In this document: in pieces, positions 15,962-23,172 of the stretch | How positions within the stretch are numbered: the stretch's first letter is position 1 | Layout: every line of letters starts with the position of its first letter | NCBI GenBank assembly: GCA_002725175.2 | Contig: PBQX02000019.1 | Coordinates: 1 to 47,383, forward strand | Source: CACKLF01 sp002725175 | Lineage (GTDB): Bacteria > Pseudomonadota > Alphaproteobacteria > Rhodobacterales > Rhodobacteraceae | DNA length: 47,383 nucleotides | Direction: 5' to 3' | The notes under the pieces: model-generated | What the model was told of the DNA's origin: nothing | Database searches by the model: none | Seen by the model: the letters and a program-made list of their open reading frames with translations, nothing else | Made by a program: the position numbers and the translations under genes

Positions 15962-17363
15962 TATTAATCAGATATCATATGCNTCGGTTNCTAAACTTAG
16001 TGCGGCTTTAGATGCAGGNAGTATTACGGCTTTANAATTGACTAAAGCCNTATTTGAACGTNCCAAATCCTTAAATGATACGTGNAAGGCTTATATAGAA
16101 ATGTTTGAGACNTCAGCTCTAANTAAGGCCAAAAAGTTGGATAAAATAGCTCGTATTGGNAGTCTGCATGGTATTCCATTTGGGCTAAAGGATCTTATTG
16201 ATGTTAAGGGAAGGCGAACCACAGCAGGTTCCGAAGTTTTAAAAAACAATATGGCAAAAGANGATGCTCATGTAGTAGAAACTTTAGAAAATGCAGGTGC
16301 AAATCTTCTTGGCAAGCTTAACCTCCATGAGTTTGCCTATGGCGCAACTGGCGAAAACAAACTTTATGGTACGCCNATTAATGTATTCGATCACTCGCGA
16401 TTAGCTGGTGGTTCATCAAGTGGATCGGCAGCTGCAGTTGCTTGGGGCCTGTTACCCTTTGCCTTGGGGACCGATACAGGAGGCTCAGTNAGGGTGCCNG
16501 CTTCATTAAATGGTTTAGTGGGGCTAAAGCCAACATATGGGAAAATTTCCATGCGTGGTATCATTCCTTATTGCTGGACCTTAGATCATGTTGGAATTAT
16601 TGCCCGCACTGTTGANGATGCCGCATTAGTATTAGATGTAGTGGNTCAGCCAGATCGCAAAAAGTCTAGTCCAATTAANCGTCATAAGATTAAATTTTCA
16701 GAAAAANTANATTCAGGTNATCACNTATCTGGTATCCGGATTGGAATTCCCAAAGGTTTCTTTTTTGAAAATGTTGATGACGAGATATTAAAAGCTACAC
16801 ATAAAGTAATAAAATATTTAGAAACCAAGGGAGGTTGCCTCTGCGATGTGACCCTCCCAAATATGGATCACACTCGCACGGTCTCTTTAACCATCCAAAT
16901 GCCAGAGGCATTGAGTTTTCATATGCCTTGGTTAAAGGACCGAAGTGCCGCCTATAGTTCAGACTTTCTGGCAGGTTTGGCNTTGGGGCAAAATATTTTA
17001 GCTGAGCATTATGTTAAGTGCAAACGNATGCTAACTAACTATCGAGATAGCGTCGATCAACTCTTTGAAGATGTTGATGTAATTATAACCCCTTCAACAC
17101 CAATAATTTCTCCAAAACTTAATTGTGTGAATATTACAACAAAAGGTCTGACAGAGCCTGTAGGAAATGCATTGACNCGATTCACAAGCTTTTTTAACAT
17201 GACTGGCCACCCCGCAATAACTATACCATCGGGATTACATTCNAAAGGACTGCCTATGGGAGTTCAATTGATTGGNCCGCAGTTTGGTGAATTAAGTCTT
17301 TTGAAGTTAGGAAAGCTCATTGAAGAAAATCAGGATTTTAATATTCAAAAACCCTCAATTTAA
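15942..17363 (+). CDS. Amidase-signature family hydrolase (AtzE/GatA-like)
   Basis: About 470-aa Ser-cisSer-Lys amidase. The catalytic set is visible: Lys83 in FGLKDLIDVKG, cis-Ser158 in AGGSSSGSAAA and nucleophile Ser182 in GTDTGGS, followed by GLVGLKPTYG. The N-terminus is conserved in style (LSAALDA then SITALxLTKA). The start is unclear. A TTG at 15942 opens the frame. AGGAGA (15945-15950) is ideally spaced, six bases, for an ATT at 15957 that overlaps the TAA of the preceding gene. It follows a small GatC/AtzG-like gene, so the active enzyme is probably a heteromer. In this operon it may hydrolyse an amide, carboxyurea or similar product formed after the oxygenase step. Many N calls, mostly third-position. 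Confidence 0.85.
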   Translation: MRRYRININQISYXSVXKLSAALDAXSITALXLTKAXFERXKSLNDTXKAYIEMFEXSALXKAKKLDKIARIXSLHGIPFGLKDLIDVKGRRTTAGSEVLKNNMAKXDAHVVETLENAGANLLGKLNLHEFAYGATGENKLYGTXINVFDHSRLAGGSSSGSAAAVAWGLLPFALGTDTGGSXRVXASLNGLVGLKPTYGKISMRGIIPYCWTLDHVGIIARTVXDAALVLDVVXQPDRKKSSPIXRHKIKFSEKXXSGXHXSGIRIGIPKGFFFENVDDEILKATHKVIKYLETKGGCLCDVTLPNMDHTRTVSLTIQMPEALSFHMPWLKDRSAAYSSDFLAGLXLGQNILAEHYVKCKXMLTNYRDSVDQLFEDVDVIITPSTPIISPKLNCVNITTKGLTEPVGNALXRFTSFFNMTGHPAITIPSGLHXKGLPMGVQLIXPQFGELSLLKLGKLIEENQDFNIQKPSI

Positions 17364-17386
17364 TATGCATATGAAAGGAATTAAAA

Positions 17387-18529
17387 ATGCATTCAAATCC
17401 GTTTACAGATGAAGAGTTAGGTCGGAGATTAAGAAAAACAAAAAACTTAATGGCAAAGAATAGTTTGGATATAATTCTTTTAAGCGCTCCAGAACATGTT
17501 TTCTATCTTACTGGGCTAGATCATTGGGGTTATTTTGCCCCTACTGTTCTAATAGTTTCAATGGACGATGACTTAGTTCTGATTACACGGGAAATGGAAA
17601 AAGTTGTAATTAGAAACCAAGTAAGAAATGCAACTTTCATGGGTCATTCCGATACTGAGACAGCGGCTGATATTGTTGTAAAATGCCTGAATGGNAAAAC
17701 NTCAGGTAAATCAATAGGTATCGAAGANTGGTCATCCGGNTTGGCTTATGGAATGGGATCACAGATNAAAAATCAANTTGTAGCNAGTCAATGGAAAGAT
17801 ATAACTGGCCTATTAGATAANATGCGCCTAGTAAAATCNGNGGCAGAGCAGGAATTTATGCGNGCTGCGGCTCACGCTGCTGATGCNGGGACAGAAGCCG
17901 CAATNGCCGCGATTCATGANGGNGCNNTGGAGGCAGACGTGGCNGCAGAATGCCTGGCCGCAATGACACGCGCNGGCAGTACGCCTCCGGGTTTTGGGCC
18001 ATTTTTGAGGCCANCTCATAGAATGGCTGAAGAACACACAAGTTGGGGTAATGGAAAACACCATGAAGCGGTTTTTTTAGAAGTAGCGGGATGCGTGGCT
18101 CGTTATAANGCTCCTATGGGTCGATTGGTCAATATAGGGCANATATCTGATGAGGATAANGAAATGTCAAAAATCTGTATTGACTCNTTTAATTCNACTT
18201 TAAANGAACTGAAAGTAGGGGCAAAGGCTCGGGATGTATATCAAGGTTGGCAATCTGTAATAGATAATGTNGGCATGCAGCATTACCGCCGTCACCATTG
18301 TGGATATTTAGTTGGNATAGGATTTCCTCCNTCATGGACAGGAGGTCCAANAGTTACGGGTCTTCGNCACGACTCTGACTTAGAAATGGAAGANGGGATG
18401 ACGTTTCACCTAATGTCGTGGTTCACCGAAACAGGTAGAGGAAATTACTTTATATCAAATACCGTTCTACTTGGACCATCGGGTGCTGAGGTTCTGAATA
18501 AATGTTCGTATGGTCCGCACGTTAAATAA
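17387..18529 (+). CDS. Creatinase/DoeA-like M24 protein, copy 2
   Basis: 380-aa pita-bread-fold protein with creatinase-type N-terminal domain (VFYLTGLDHWGYFAPT) and an M24 domain. As in the other two copies, prolidase metal ligands are missing: LEVAG in place of D-x-G, a proline (AP-M-G-R) at the second aspartate position, and GYLV in place of GHxIG. FHLMSWFTETGRGNYFISNT forms the C-terminal active-site strand. It is the most divergent of the three M24 proteins and is less clearly DoeA. It sits 23 bp after the amidase behind an AAGGA ribosome-binding site, so it belongs to the PhyH-amidase operon. A metal-independent hydrolase acting on a C-N bond of an amidine or guanidino group is inferred. 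N calls are dense here, almost all at third positions. Confidence 0.8.
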   Translation: MHSNPFTDEELGRRLRKTKNLMAKNSLDIILLSAPEHVFYLTGLDHWGYFAPTVLIVSMDDDLVLITREMEKVVIRNQVRNATFMGHSDTETAADIVVKCLNXKXSGKSIGIEXWSSXLAYGMGSQXKNQXVXSQWKDITGLLDXMRLVKXXAEQEFMXAAAHAADXGTEAAXAAIHXXXXEADVXAECLAAMTRXGSTPPGFGPFLRPXHRMAEEHTSWGNGKHHEAVFLEVAGCVARYXAPMGRLVNIGXISDEDXEMSKICIDXFNXTLXELKVGAKARDVYQGWQSVIDNXGMQHYRRHHCGYLVXIGFPXSWTGGPXVTGLXHDSDLEMEXGMTFHLMSWFTETGRGNYFISNTVLLGPSGAEVLNKCSYGPHVK

Positions 18530-18562
18530 GGACTCTCCAAAAAAAAATTTCGTAAAAATNAG

Positions 18563-18584
18563 TCAGAAGCATTAATGCTTCTGA
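18563..18584. terminator. Perfect palindrome between convergent M24 genes, likely terminator
   Basis: A 22-bp perfect palindrome with arms TCAGAAGCATT/AATGCTTCTGA lies 33 bases after the stop of M24 copy 2 and 12 bases after the stop of the opposing M24 copy 3. On the minus strand it is followed within a few bases by a T-run, and a longer A/T tract lies beyond. This fits a transcription terminator for the minus-strand gene and perhaps for both. Confidence 0.55.
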
Positions 18585-18596
18585 TAACCCAATACT

Positions 18597-19772
18597 CTAG
18601 GATATTAATTCAATATGTTGAGGGAATTTGGACAATCTACGACAATCACGCTTTTGCACATGAAGGGTCTCACTCAATTCCATTCCCCATCCATCCATCC
18701 ACATTCCCAGAATNATATGAACTACAGCATTTTCAGGCAAGATTGTTTTTTCTCCAGGGCGAAAGCTAATAGTATGCTCACCCCAATCAGGAGGATAGCC
18801 CACCCCAATTGAGTATCCAATTCTACTCTTCTTTTCCAAACCGTAGTGATTAAGAACATCTTGCCAGGCTGAATGAACCTCTCCAGCTTTCACGCCTGAA
18901 GACATTTTGTTCATGACTGCAGCCATGCCTTCTTCAACAGCTTTAAATGTTTCTTTCAATAATTTTGGCAGCTCTTTCCCTAAATGTACTGTCCTTGCCA
19001 ANCCAACATTGTATCGTTTTCGGCAACCTCCCAGTTCAAACGCAATGGTCTGACCGTCTTTTAANTTCTCATCGGTCCACATCGGATGTGCAGTTGAAGC
19101 AGACTCTCCAGCTANAATTAATGGGTGGAGAGCAGGCATATCTCCTCCAAAATTTTCGGTTCCTTTAATTTGTGCAGCAACAATCTCTGACATAAGTTCA
19201 GATTGCTTGACCCCAACCCTAGTACGTTCCCAAGCAACTTTCATTGCATGATCAGCTATTTGTGCTGCTTCTTGCATCATCTTCAATTCAGCNTCACTTT
19301 TTACTACTCTCACCCAATTAACTAATAGGTCAGCATCAATCCAGTGCGCATTTGGCAAGCCTTTCTTAAGATAGCCAAGGGATTTTGGNGATAAGAAGTA
19401 TACATCACTTTCATATCCTATTTTTGCACNACNATANCCAGCACTATTCATCCAATCTGCTAAATATTNAGAGGGGTGAACATCAGGCCGCTGAACCAAT
19501 TCCTCNGGGTAACTAACNATACNTTTAGNACTGAGATAAGTAGTGAATTTAGCTGCCCCNGCATCCATCTCTCGACCAAGCCAAATNGGANCATTACTTA
19601 GATCTAAAATCATCATCTGTGGAGTATAGAATGACCAAGCGTCAAATCCGCAGATCCAATTAATATTTCCAGGATCTCCCATGATTAGTACATCCAAGTC
19701 TTTTGCTATCATAGCTTCTCGGACACGGGTTACTCGAAAATCATACTCTTTTTTTTGAAATGGAGGAGCCAT
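18597..19772 (-). CDS. doeA: DoeA-like (ectoine hydrolase/creatinase-type) M24 protein, copy 3
   Basis: 391-aa paralogue of the DoeA-like protein at 10893-12071: INWICGFDAWSFYTPQ in the N-terminal domain, AFELGGCRKRYNV and ARTVHLG across the first metal positions, then GYSIGVGYPPDWGE. The prolidase ligands are replaced as in copy 1 (glutamate for the first aspartate, GYSIG for GHxIG), so it should be a metal-independent creatinase/ectoine-hydrolase-type enzyme. The similarity to copy 1 is high in motifs, so the two may act on related substrates such as ectoine and a hydroxylated or alternative form. It is alone on the minus strand, with a terminator palindrome right after its stop. A truncated enolase-superfamily remnant lies just upstream on the same strand, suggesting it was once part of a longer operon. 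Confidence 0.8.
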   Translation of the reverse strand: MAPPFQKKEYDFRVTRVREAMIAKDLDVLIMGDPGNINWICGFDAWSFYTPQMMILDLSNXXIWLGREMDXGAAKFTTYLSXKXXVSYXEELVQRPDVHPSXYLADWMNSAXYXXAKIGYESDVYFLXPKSLGYLKKGLPNAHWIDADLLVNWVRVVKSXAELKMMQEAAQIADHAMKVAWERTRVGVKQSELMSEIVAAQIKGTENFGGDMPALHPLIXAGESASTAHPMWTDEXLKDGQTIAFELGGCRKRYNVXLARTVHLGKELPKLLKETFKAVEEGMAAVMNKMSSGVKAGEVHSAWQDVLNHYGLEKKSRIGYSIGVGYPPDWGEHTISFRPGEKTILPENAVVHXILGMWMDGWGMELSETLHVQKRDCRRLSKFPQHIELIS

Positions 19773-19793
19773 TACTTTTTTAACAACAACAAT

Positions 19794-19958
19794 TCATATA
19801 GGGTGACTACCTTTGTCAGTTCGCAATTTTTCCACTGCATTATTGTCAAGAGTTACCCCCAAGTCTGGTCGATCAGGCACATCGATCCCTCCATTAAGCA
19901 TTTCATAATCTTATCCCTCGATCAAGTCATCTTTTAAGTGATTAATTAAAGCCTGCAT
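19794..19958 (-). pseudogene. C-terminal remnant of an enolase-superfamily (mandelate racemase-like) dehydratase
   Basis: Minus-strand translation gives MQALINHLKDDLIEG, an in-frame TAA (19911-19913), then DYEMLNGGIDVPDRPDLGV, then TLDNNAVEKLR and a stop at 19794. The (I/V)PVPDRPGLGV-type ending is characteristic of mandelate racemase/galactonate-type dehydratases, and the stop stands where a tyrosine would be expected. No start or catalytic barrel precedes it: I see no recognisable upstream coding in the 190 bases to the eutA-like promoter. It is read as a decayed gene fragment. The rest of the 413-bp interval 19773-20185 holds the inverted repeat at 20059-20078 and no other gene that I can support. 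Confidence 0.5.
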
Positions 19959-20058
19959 AGATAAAGCGATAGCATATATTTCTTTCAGGATGATAGCATT
20001 TCTTGTGCTAATTTATATTTTCTTAGTATATTGGCAGATAGAAATATGTTAAGTTTTC

Positions 20059-20078
20059 TTGGGTGCAAGGTGCACCAA
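20059..20078. promoter_or_regulatory. GGTGCA repeat/inverted repeat upstream of eutA-like copy 3
   Basis: TTGGGTGCA, AGG, TGCACCAA: arms complementary except for one extra G, containing two direct GGTGCA copies 7 bp apart. A TATACT box lies at 20094-20099 and the gene starts at 20186. It looks like an operator near a promoter, but the cognate regulator is not identifiable here. Confidence 0.35.
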
Positions 20079-20185
20079 TTTTGGATGGAAAATTATACTA
20101 ATCTGAAAAAGGAAATATATTGCTACCACTTAATTTGNGTAAGACACAGGGAAATATTTGCTACTTTGCCTAAAGGATATAAATA

Positions 20186-20992
20186 ATGGACTCAGAAAGA
20201 ACTGCGACTGCTCTAAAGAAGGGCACGATAATAAAATCTAAATCTTGGGGTGTTAGATACGGCGATTTTTATAGTCATAGAGGAATGCTAGGTTTTATAG
20301 TGTTGGCAACTGATTTAGTTATGGAAGATAATATTATTCGCCTTACACCAGAAGGAGTNGGAATTTCAATTAATCGAATACCATGTAAAACTGAAGTCAA
20401 TAATACCTATTTAAAACAGCAACTTGCAATGCTTCCAGCGTCAGCTGCAATGATACANCCTGATCAGCCGCCAGCTTTAATATGTTATGCTTGCACTTCA
20501 GGATCGATATTAAATGGTGAGCAAAATTGCATGGAAGCTATAAAGGCTGGTGCGCCCAATTCAGATGCTATGACCCTTGTTACTGGGGTNGTCGATGCAA
20601 TGAGAACGATAGGAGCAAAAAATATTGTAGTTGGCACACCATATTTGGACGAAGTTAACTCCGTCGAGTTAGATTTTCTAATTGATGCAGGATTTAATGT
20701 TCTTGATATACAGGGTCTTAATGTGAGTGATGGTGCAGAAATGGGTCGCATTGACCCTAAGTTTATTAAGGAGTTTGCTATTTCCATTGATAGGCCTGAT
20801 GCAGATTGTATTTTTATAAGTTGTGGAGGAATTCGTTCTATAGATGTTATTAATGAGATAGAGGAAGTCGTNAATAAACCTGTTATTACATCAAATCAAG
20901 CTATGATGTGGAGTTGTTTAAGAAGAATTGGNATTACTGATAATCTTAAAGGATATGGTAGATTATTTAAAAGAGATATTCAGTTGAATTAA
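20186..20992 (+). CDS. EutA-like Asp/Glu racemase-superfamily protein, copy 3
   Basis: 268-aa member of the maleate isomerase/arylmalonate decarboxylase/EutA group, with an extended N-terminus compared with copies 1 and 2. Cys103 in CYACTSGS and Cys213 in FISCGGIRS form the active-site cysteine pair, and ITSNQAMMWSCLRR matches the shared C-terminal motif. GFIVLATDLVMEDN replaces the more usual strand-one region. An AAGGA ribosome-binding site precedes the ATG. It is not in an evident operon with other catabolic enzymes; the next gene, an EamA permease, lies 117 bp downstream. The active-site pair supports a racemase, isomerase or decarboxylase chemistry. Which of these it performs cannot be decided from the sequence. 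Confidence 0.78.
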   Translation: MDSERTATALKKGTIIKSKSWGVRYGDFYSHRGMLGFIVLATDLVMEDNIIRLTPEGXGISINRIPCKTEVNNTYLKQQLAMLPASAAMIXPDQPPALICYACTSGSILNGEQNCMEAIKAGAPNSDAMTLVTGXVDAMRTIGAKNIVVGTPYLDEVNSVELDFLIDAGFNVLDIQGLNVSDGAEMGRIDPKFIKEFAISIDRPDADCIFISCGGIRSIDVINEIEEVXNKPVITSNQAMMWSCLRRIXITDNLKGYGRLFKRDIQLN

Positions 20993-21109
20993 CNGAATTA
21001 CTTAAAAAATCCGTATTTATTTGCATAATTACTTTCTAATTGCCTGTACAGGTAGATAAAGAAATATTTCTGGTTTCGTAAGGCAAGAAATTTTATTTTA
21101 AGGGCTCTA

Positions 21110-21973
21110 ATGAATAATCAAATCAAAGGTCTTTTAATTACAGCCTTAGGGGTCCTTCTGGTNGTTCCGGATTCTCTTTTTGTTAGATTAATTGATGCGG
21201 AGCCAATGGTAATTACTTTTTGGCGAAGTATCGTTTCTAGTGCATTCATTTTAACAGTGGTCTTAGGCACGCAGGGAATTGGAGGTTTTAAAAGTGTGTT
21301 TCAAACTGGGAGAGTTGGATTACTGTATGCTATATGCATAGGCTCAACCGCACCAGGTTTTGTTTTGGCAGTTACAAATACCAGCGTTGCAAATGTAGTT
21401 CTTATATTTGCATCAATACCGCTATTTGCTTCTGTTTTTAGCTTTATATTTCTAGGGGAAATTATTCAAAGGCGTATTCTAATCACAAGTGCTTTTGTGA
21501 TATTTGGACTCTCAATAATTGCCTATGGTTCTGGGTTTTCANAAATAGCTTCTTGGAAGGGAGATCTTTGGGCTCTTTATGTTTCTATTGTTTACGCTGC
21601 GGGATTGACGGCCTTAAGGCGACTTAAAGATATTTCTATGGTTCCGGCAGTTTCAATTGCATATTTTGCTTCTGCTGTTTTGGTTGGATTGTTTTGTTCG
21701 CCTTTTGAAACATTTGNTATTAATTGGCCTCTCTTCATTGGCCATGGTATTTTTATTGGTTCAGCCACGTGTCTTCTTACTTTAGGACCTAGATATATAA
21801 GTTCGGCTGAGGTGGCCTTATTAATTTTACTTGAGTCTGTTCTGGCACCAATATTAGTCTGGGTTATTATAGGTGAGTACCCAGGTGAATGGACATTAGT
21901 TGGTGGAGGGGTTGTCCTTTTGACTTTAATTATTTCAAATTTAATTCTTCTGAAGCATGAAAAATCTGCCTAA
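21110..21973 (+). CDS. EamA-family (DMT superfamily) transporter
   Basis: 287-aa inner-membrane protein with about ten hydrophobic helices arranged as two EamA repeats, for example ITFWRSIVSSAFIL and VANVVLIFASIPLFASVFSFIFLGE in the first half and SAEVALLILLESVLAPILVWVIIGE in the second. The paired glutamates after the fourth and ninth helices are typical. DMT/EamA proteins move small metabolites, often exporting amino acids or amines. It follows the third eutA-like gene and could serve the island, but the 117-bp gap and lack of a shared promoter make this uncertain. No importer that would fit the catabolic substrate occurs in the window. Confidence 0.85.
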   Translation: MNNQIKGLLITALGVLLXVPDSLFVRLIDAEPMVITFWRSIVSSAFILTVVLGTQGIGGFKSVFQTGRVGLLYAICIGSTAPGFVLAVTNTSVANVVLIFASIPLFASVFSFIFLGEIIQRRILITSAFVIFGLSIIAYGSGFSXIASWKGDLWALYVSIVYAAGLTALRRLKDISMVPAVSIAYFASAVLVGLFCSPFETFXINWPLFIGHGIFIGSATCLLTLGPRYISSAEVALLILLESVLAPILVWVIIGEYPGEWTLVGGGVVLLTLIISNLILLKHEKSA

Positions 21974-21989
21974 GCTGCAAAGCTTTTTT
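21972..21989 (+). terminator. Weak terminator after the EamA gene
   Basis: AAGC, six bases, GCTT followed by a short T-run overlaps the stop region of the EamA gene. The stem is only four to five pairs long, so this is a low-confidence rho-independent terminator. Confidence 0.3.
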
Positions 21990-22083
21990 CAATTAAATTT
22001 CTTAGTTGGCGACTTTTACTTTGCTAAACTGTTGNCTAGANTAGATTTAAGATGTCTATTATGAACTAAATTTGTGAGGGTTT

Positions 22084-23136
22084 ATGNGATATAGAAAGCT
22101 AGGTACCACAGATCTTGATGTGAGTGTAATATGTTTGGGAACGATGACTTGGGGCGAGCAAAACTCTAAAGAGGATGCCTTTCAACAAATGGATTACTCT
22201 CTTGATAGAGGAGTTAATTTTTTTGATACAGCCGAAATATACCCTGTGATGCCAAGGCAGGAGACATATGGCCGAACCGAGGAAATCATAGGAGATTGGT
22301 TTCAGAAAAAAAGGACTAGAGATAAGGTAATTTTAGCTAGCAAAATTGCTTCTAAGTCAACTGCTTTTGATTGGATTAGAGGTGGCTCCAAGACACTCCG
22401 ATTTGATAAGAAAAATATGAATTTAGCTATTGAGAAAAGTTTAAAGCGTCTAAAAACAGATTATATTGACTTATATCAGCTCCATTGGCCTCAAAGAAAT
22501 GTGCCCAGTTTTGGAAANTTAGATTTTGAGTATGATCCTAATGACAATGACTGGACTTCATTTGAGGAAACATTGGAAAATCTGCAAGAACTCATAAAAG
22601 AGGGCAAAATTCGTTATGTTGGCGTTTCAAACGAGACACCCTGGGGTGTAATGAAATTTCTTGAGACTTCAGAAAAAAGAAAATTACCTCGCATTATGTC
22701 CATTCAAAATGTCTATAGTATGGTTAATAGGGTTTTTGATATTGCAAACTCTGAAGTTTCCATCAGAGAAAAATGTGGNCTGTTAGCCTATTCCCCTTTG
22801 GCAGGGGGGCGTCTNAGTGGTAAATATATTAAAAACAGGAATCCAAAAAATGCACGCTATACTTTATGGCCACGAAGGTTTTCCAGGCATCACACCAAGA
22901 GAGGAGAAAAGGCAATTGCAGCTTATGTCAAATTAGCAGAAAGTTATGGCTTAGCGCCTGCTACCTTTGCTAATGCTTTTGTTAATGATCGGCCGTTTGT
23001 TACAAGCAATATAATAGGNGCAACATCTATGGATCAGTTAAAGGAAGATATTGATAGCATAGACCATGTTTTAGGCGAAGATATGCTAAAAGAAATCCAA
23101 AAAATTCACTTATTAGATCCCAATCCATGCGTGTGA
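22084..23136 (+). CDS. tas: Tas-like aldo/keto reductase
   Basis: 350-aa NADPH-dependent aldo/keto reductase closely resembling E. coli Tas (346 aa): YRKLGTTDLDVS at the start, LGTMTWGEQN, DTAEIYPVMPRQET with the catalytic tyrosine, a lysine in LASKI, and LYQLHWPQRNVPSFG with the active-site histidine. YVGVSNETPWGVMKF, SIQNVYSMVNR and GATSMDQLK also match that protein's pattern. The second codon is NGA, so N must not be T. It starts a plus-strand group with an old-yellow-enzyme oxidoreductase 36 bp downstream and a flavin amine oxidase. The physiological substrate of Tas is not settled; reduction of an aldehyde or ketone is expected. Confidence 0.85.
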   Translation: MXYRKLGTTDLDVSVICLGTMTWGEQNSKEDAFQQMDYSLDRGVNFFDTAEIYPVMPRQETYGRTEEIIGDWFQKKRTRDKVILASKIASKSTAFDWIRGGSKTLRFDKKNMNLAIEKSLKRLKTDYIDLYQLHWPQRNVPSFGXLDFEYDPNDNDWTSFEETLENLQELIKEGKIRYVGVSNETPWGVMKFLETSEKRKLPRIMSIQNVYSMVNRVFDIANSEVSIREKCXLLAYSPLAGGRXSGKYIKNRNPKNARYTLWPRRFSRHHTKRGEKAIAAYVKLAESYGLAPATFANAFVNDRPFVTSNIIXATSMDQLKEDIDSIDHVLGEDMLKEIQKIHLLDPNPCV

Positions 23137-23172
23137 AAGTTATTTAAATATTAAAAATATAAGAGGTTTTAG

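Noticed and set aside
15942..17363. GatA of the tRNA-dependent amidotransferase together with a GatC-like small protein
   Set aside because: No gatB adjoins, the gene sits in a catabolic operon behind a dioxygenase, and gatCAB is usually a separate housekeeping set.
10893..19772. Xaa-Pro aminopeptidase/prolidase function for the M24 proteins
   Set aside because: Key metal ligands are replaced in all three copies and the motifs fit the creatinase/DoeA group.
19755..19937. Short plus-strand reading frame opposite the enolase remnant
   Set aside because: Low-complexity composition, no ribosome-binding site, and the minus strand gives a recognisable family tail instead.
21043..21052. CCTGTACAGG palindrome upstream of the EamA gene
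   Set aside because: A perfect 10-bp palindrome, but isolated, unrelated to the GTATAC operator and without a second copy. Too little to call an operator.
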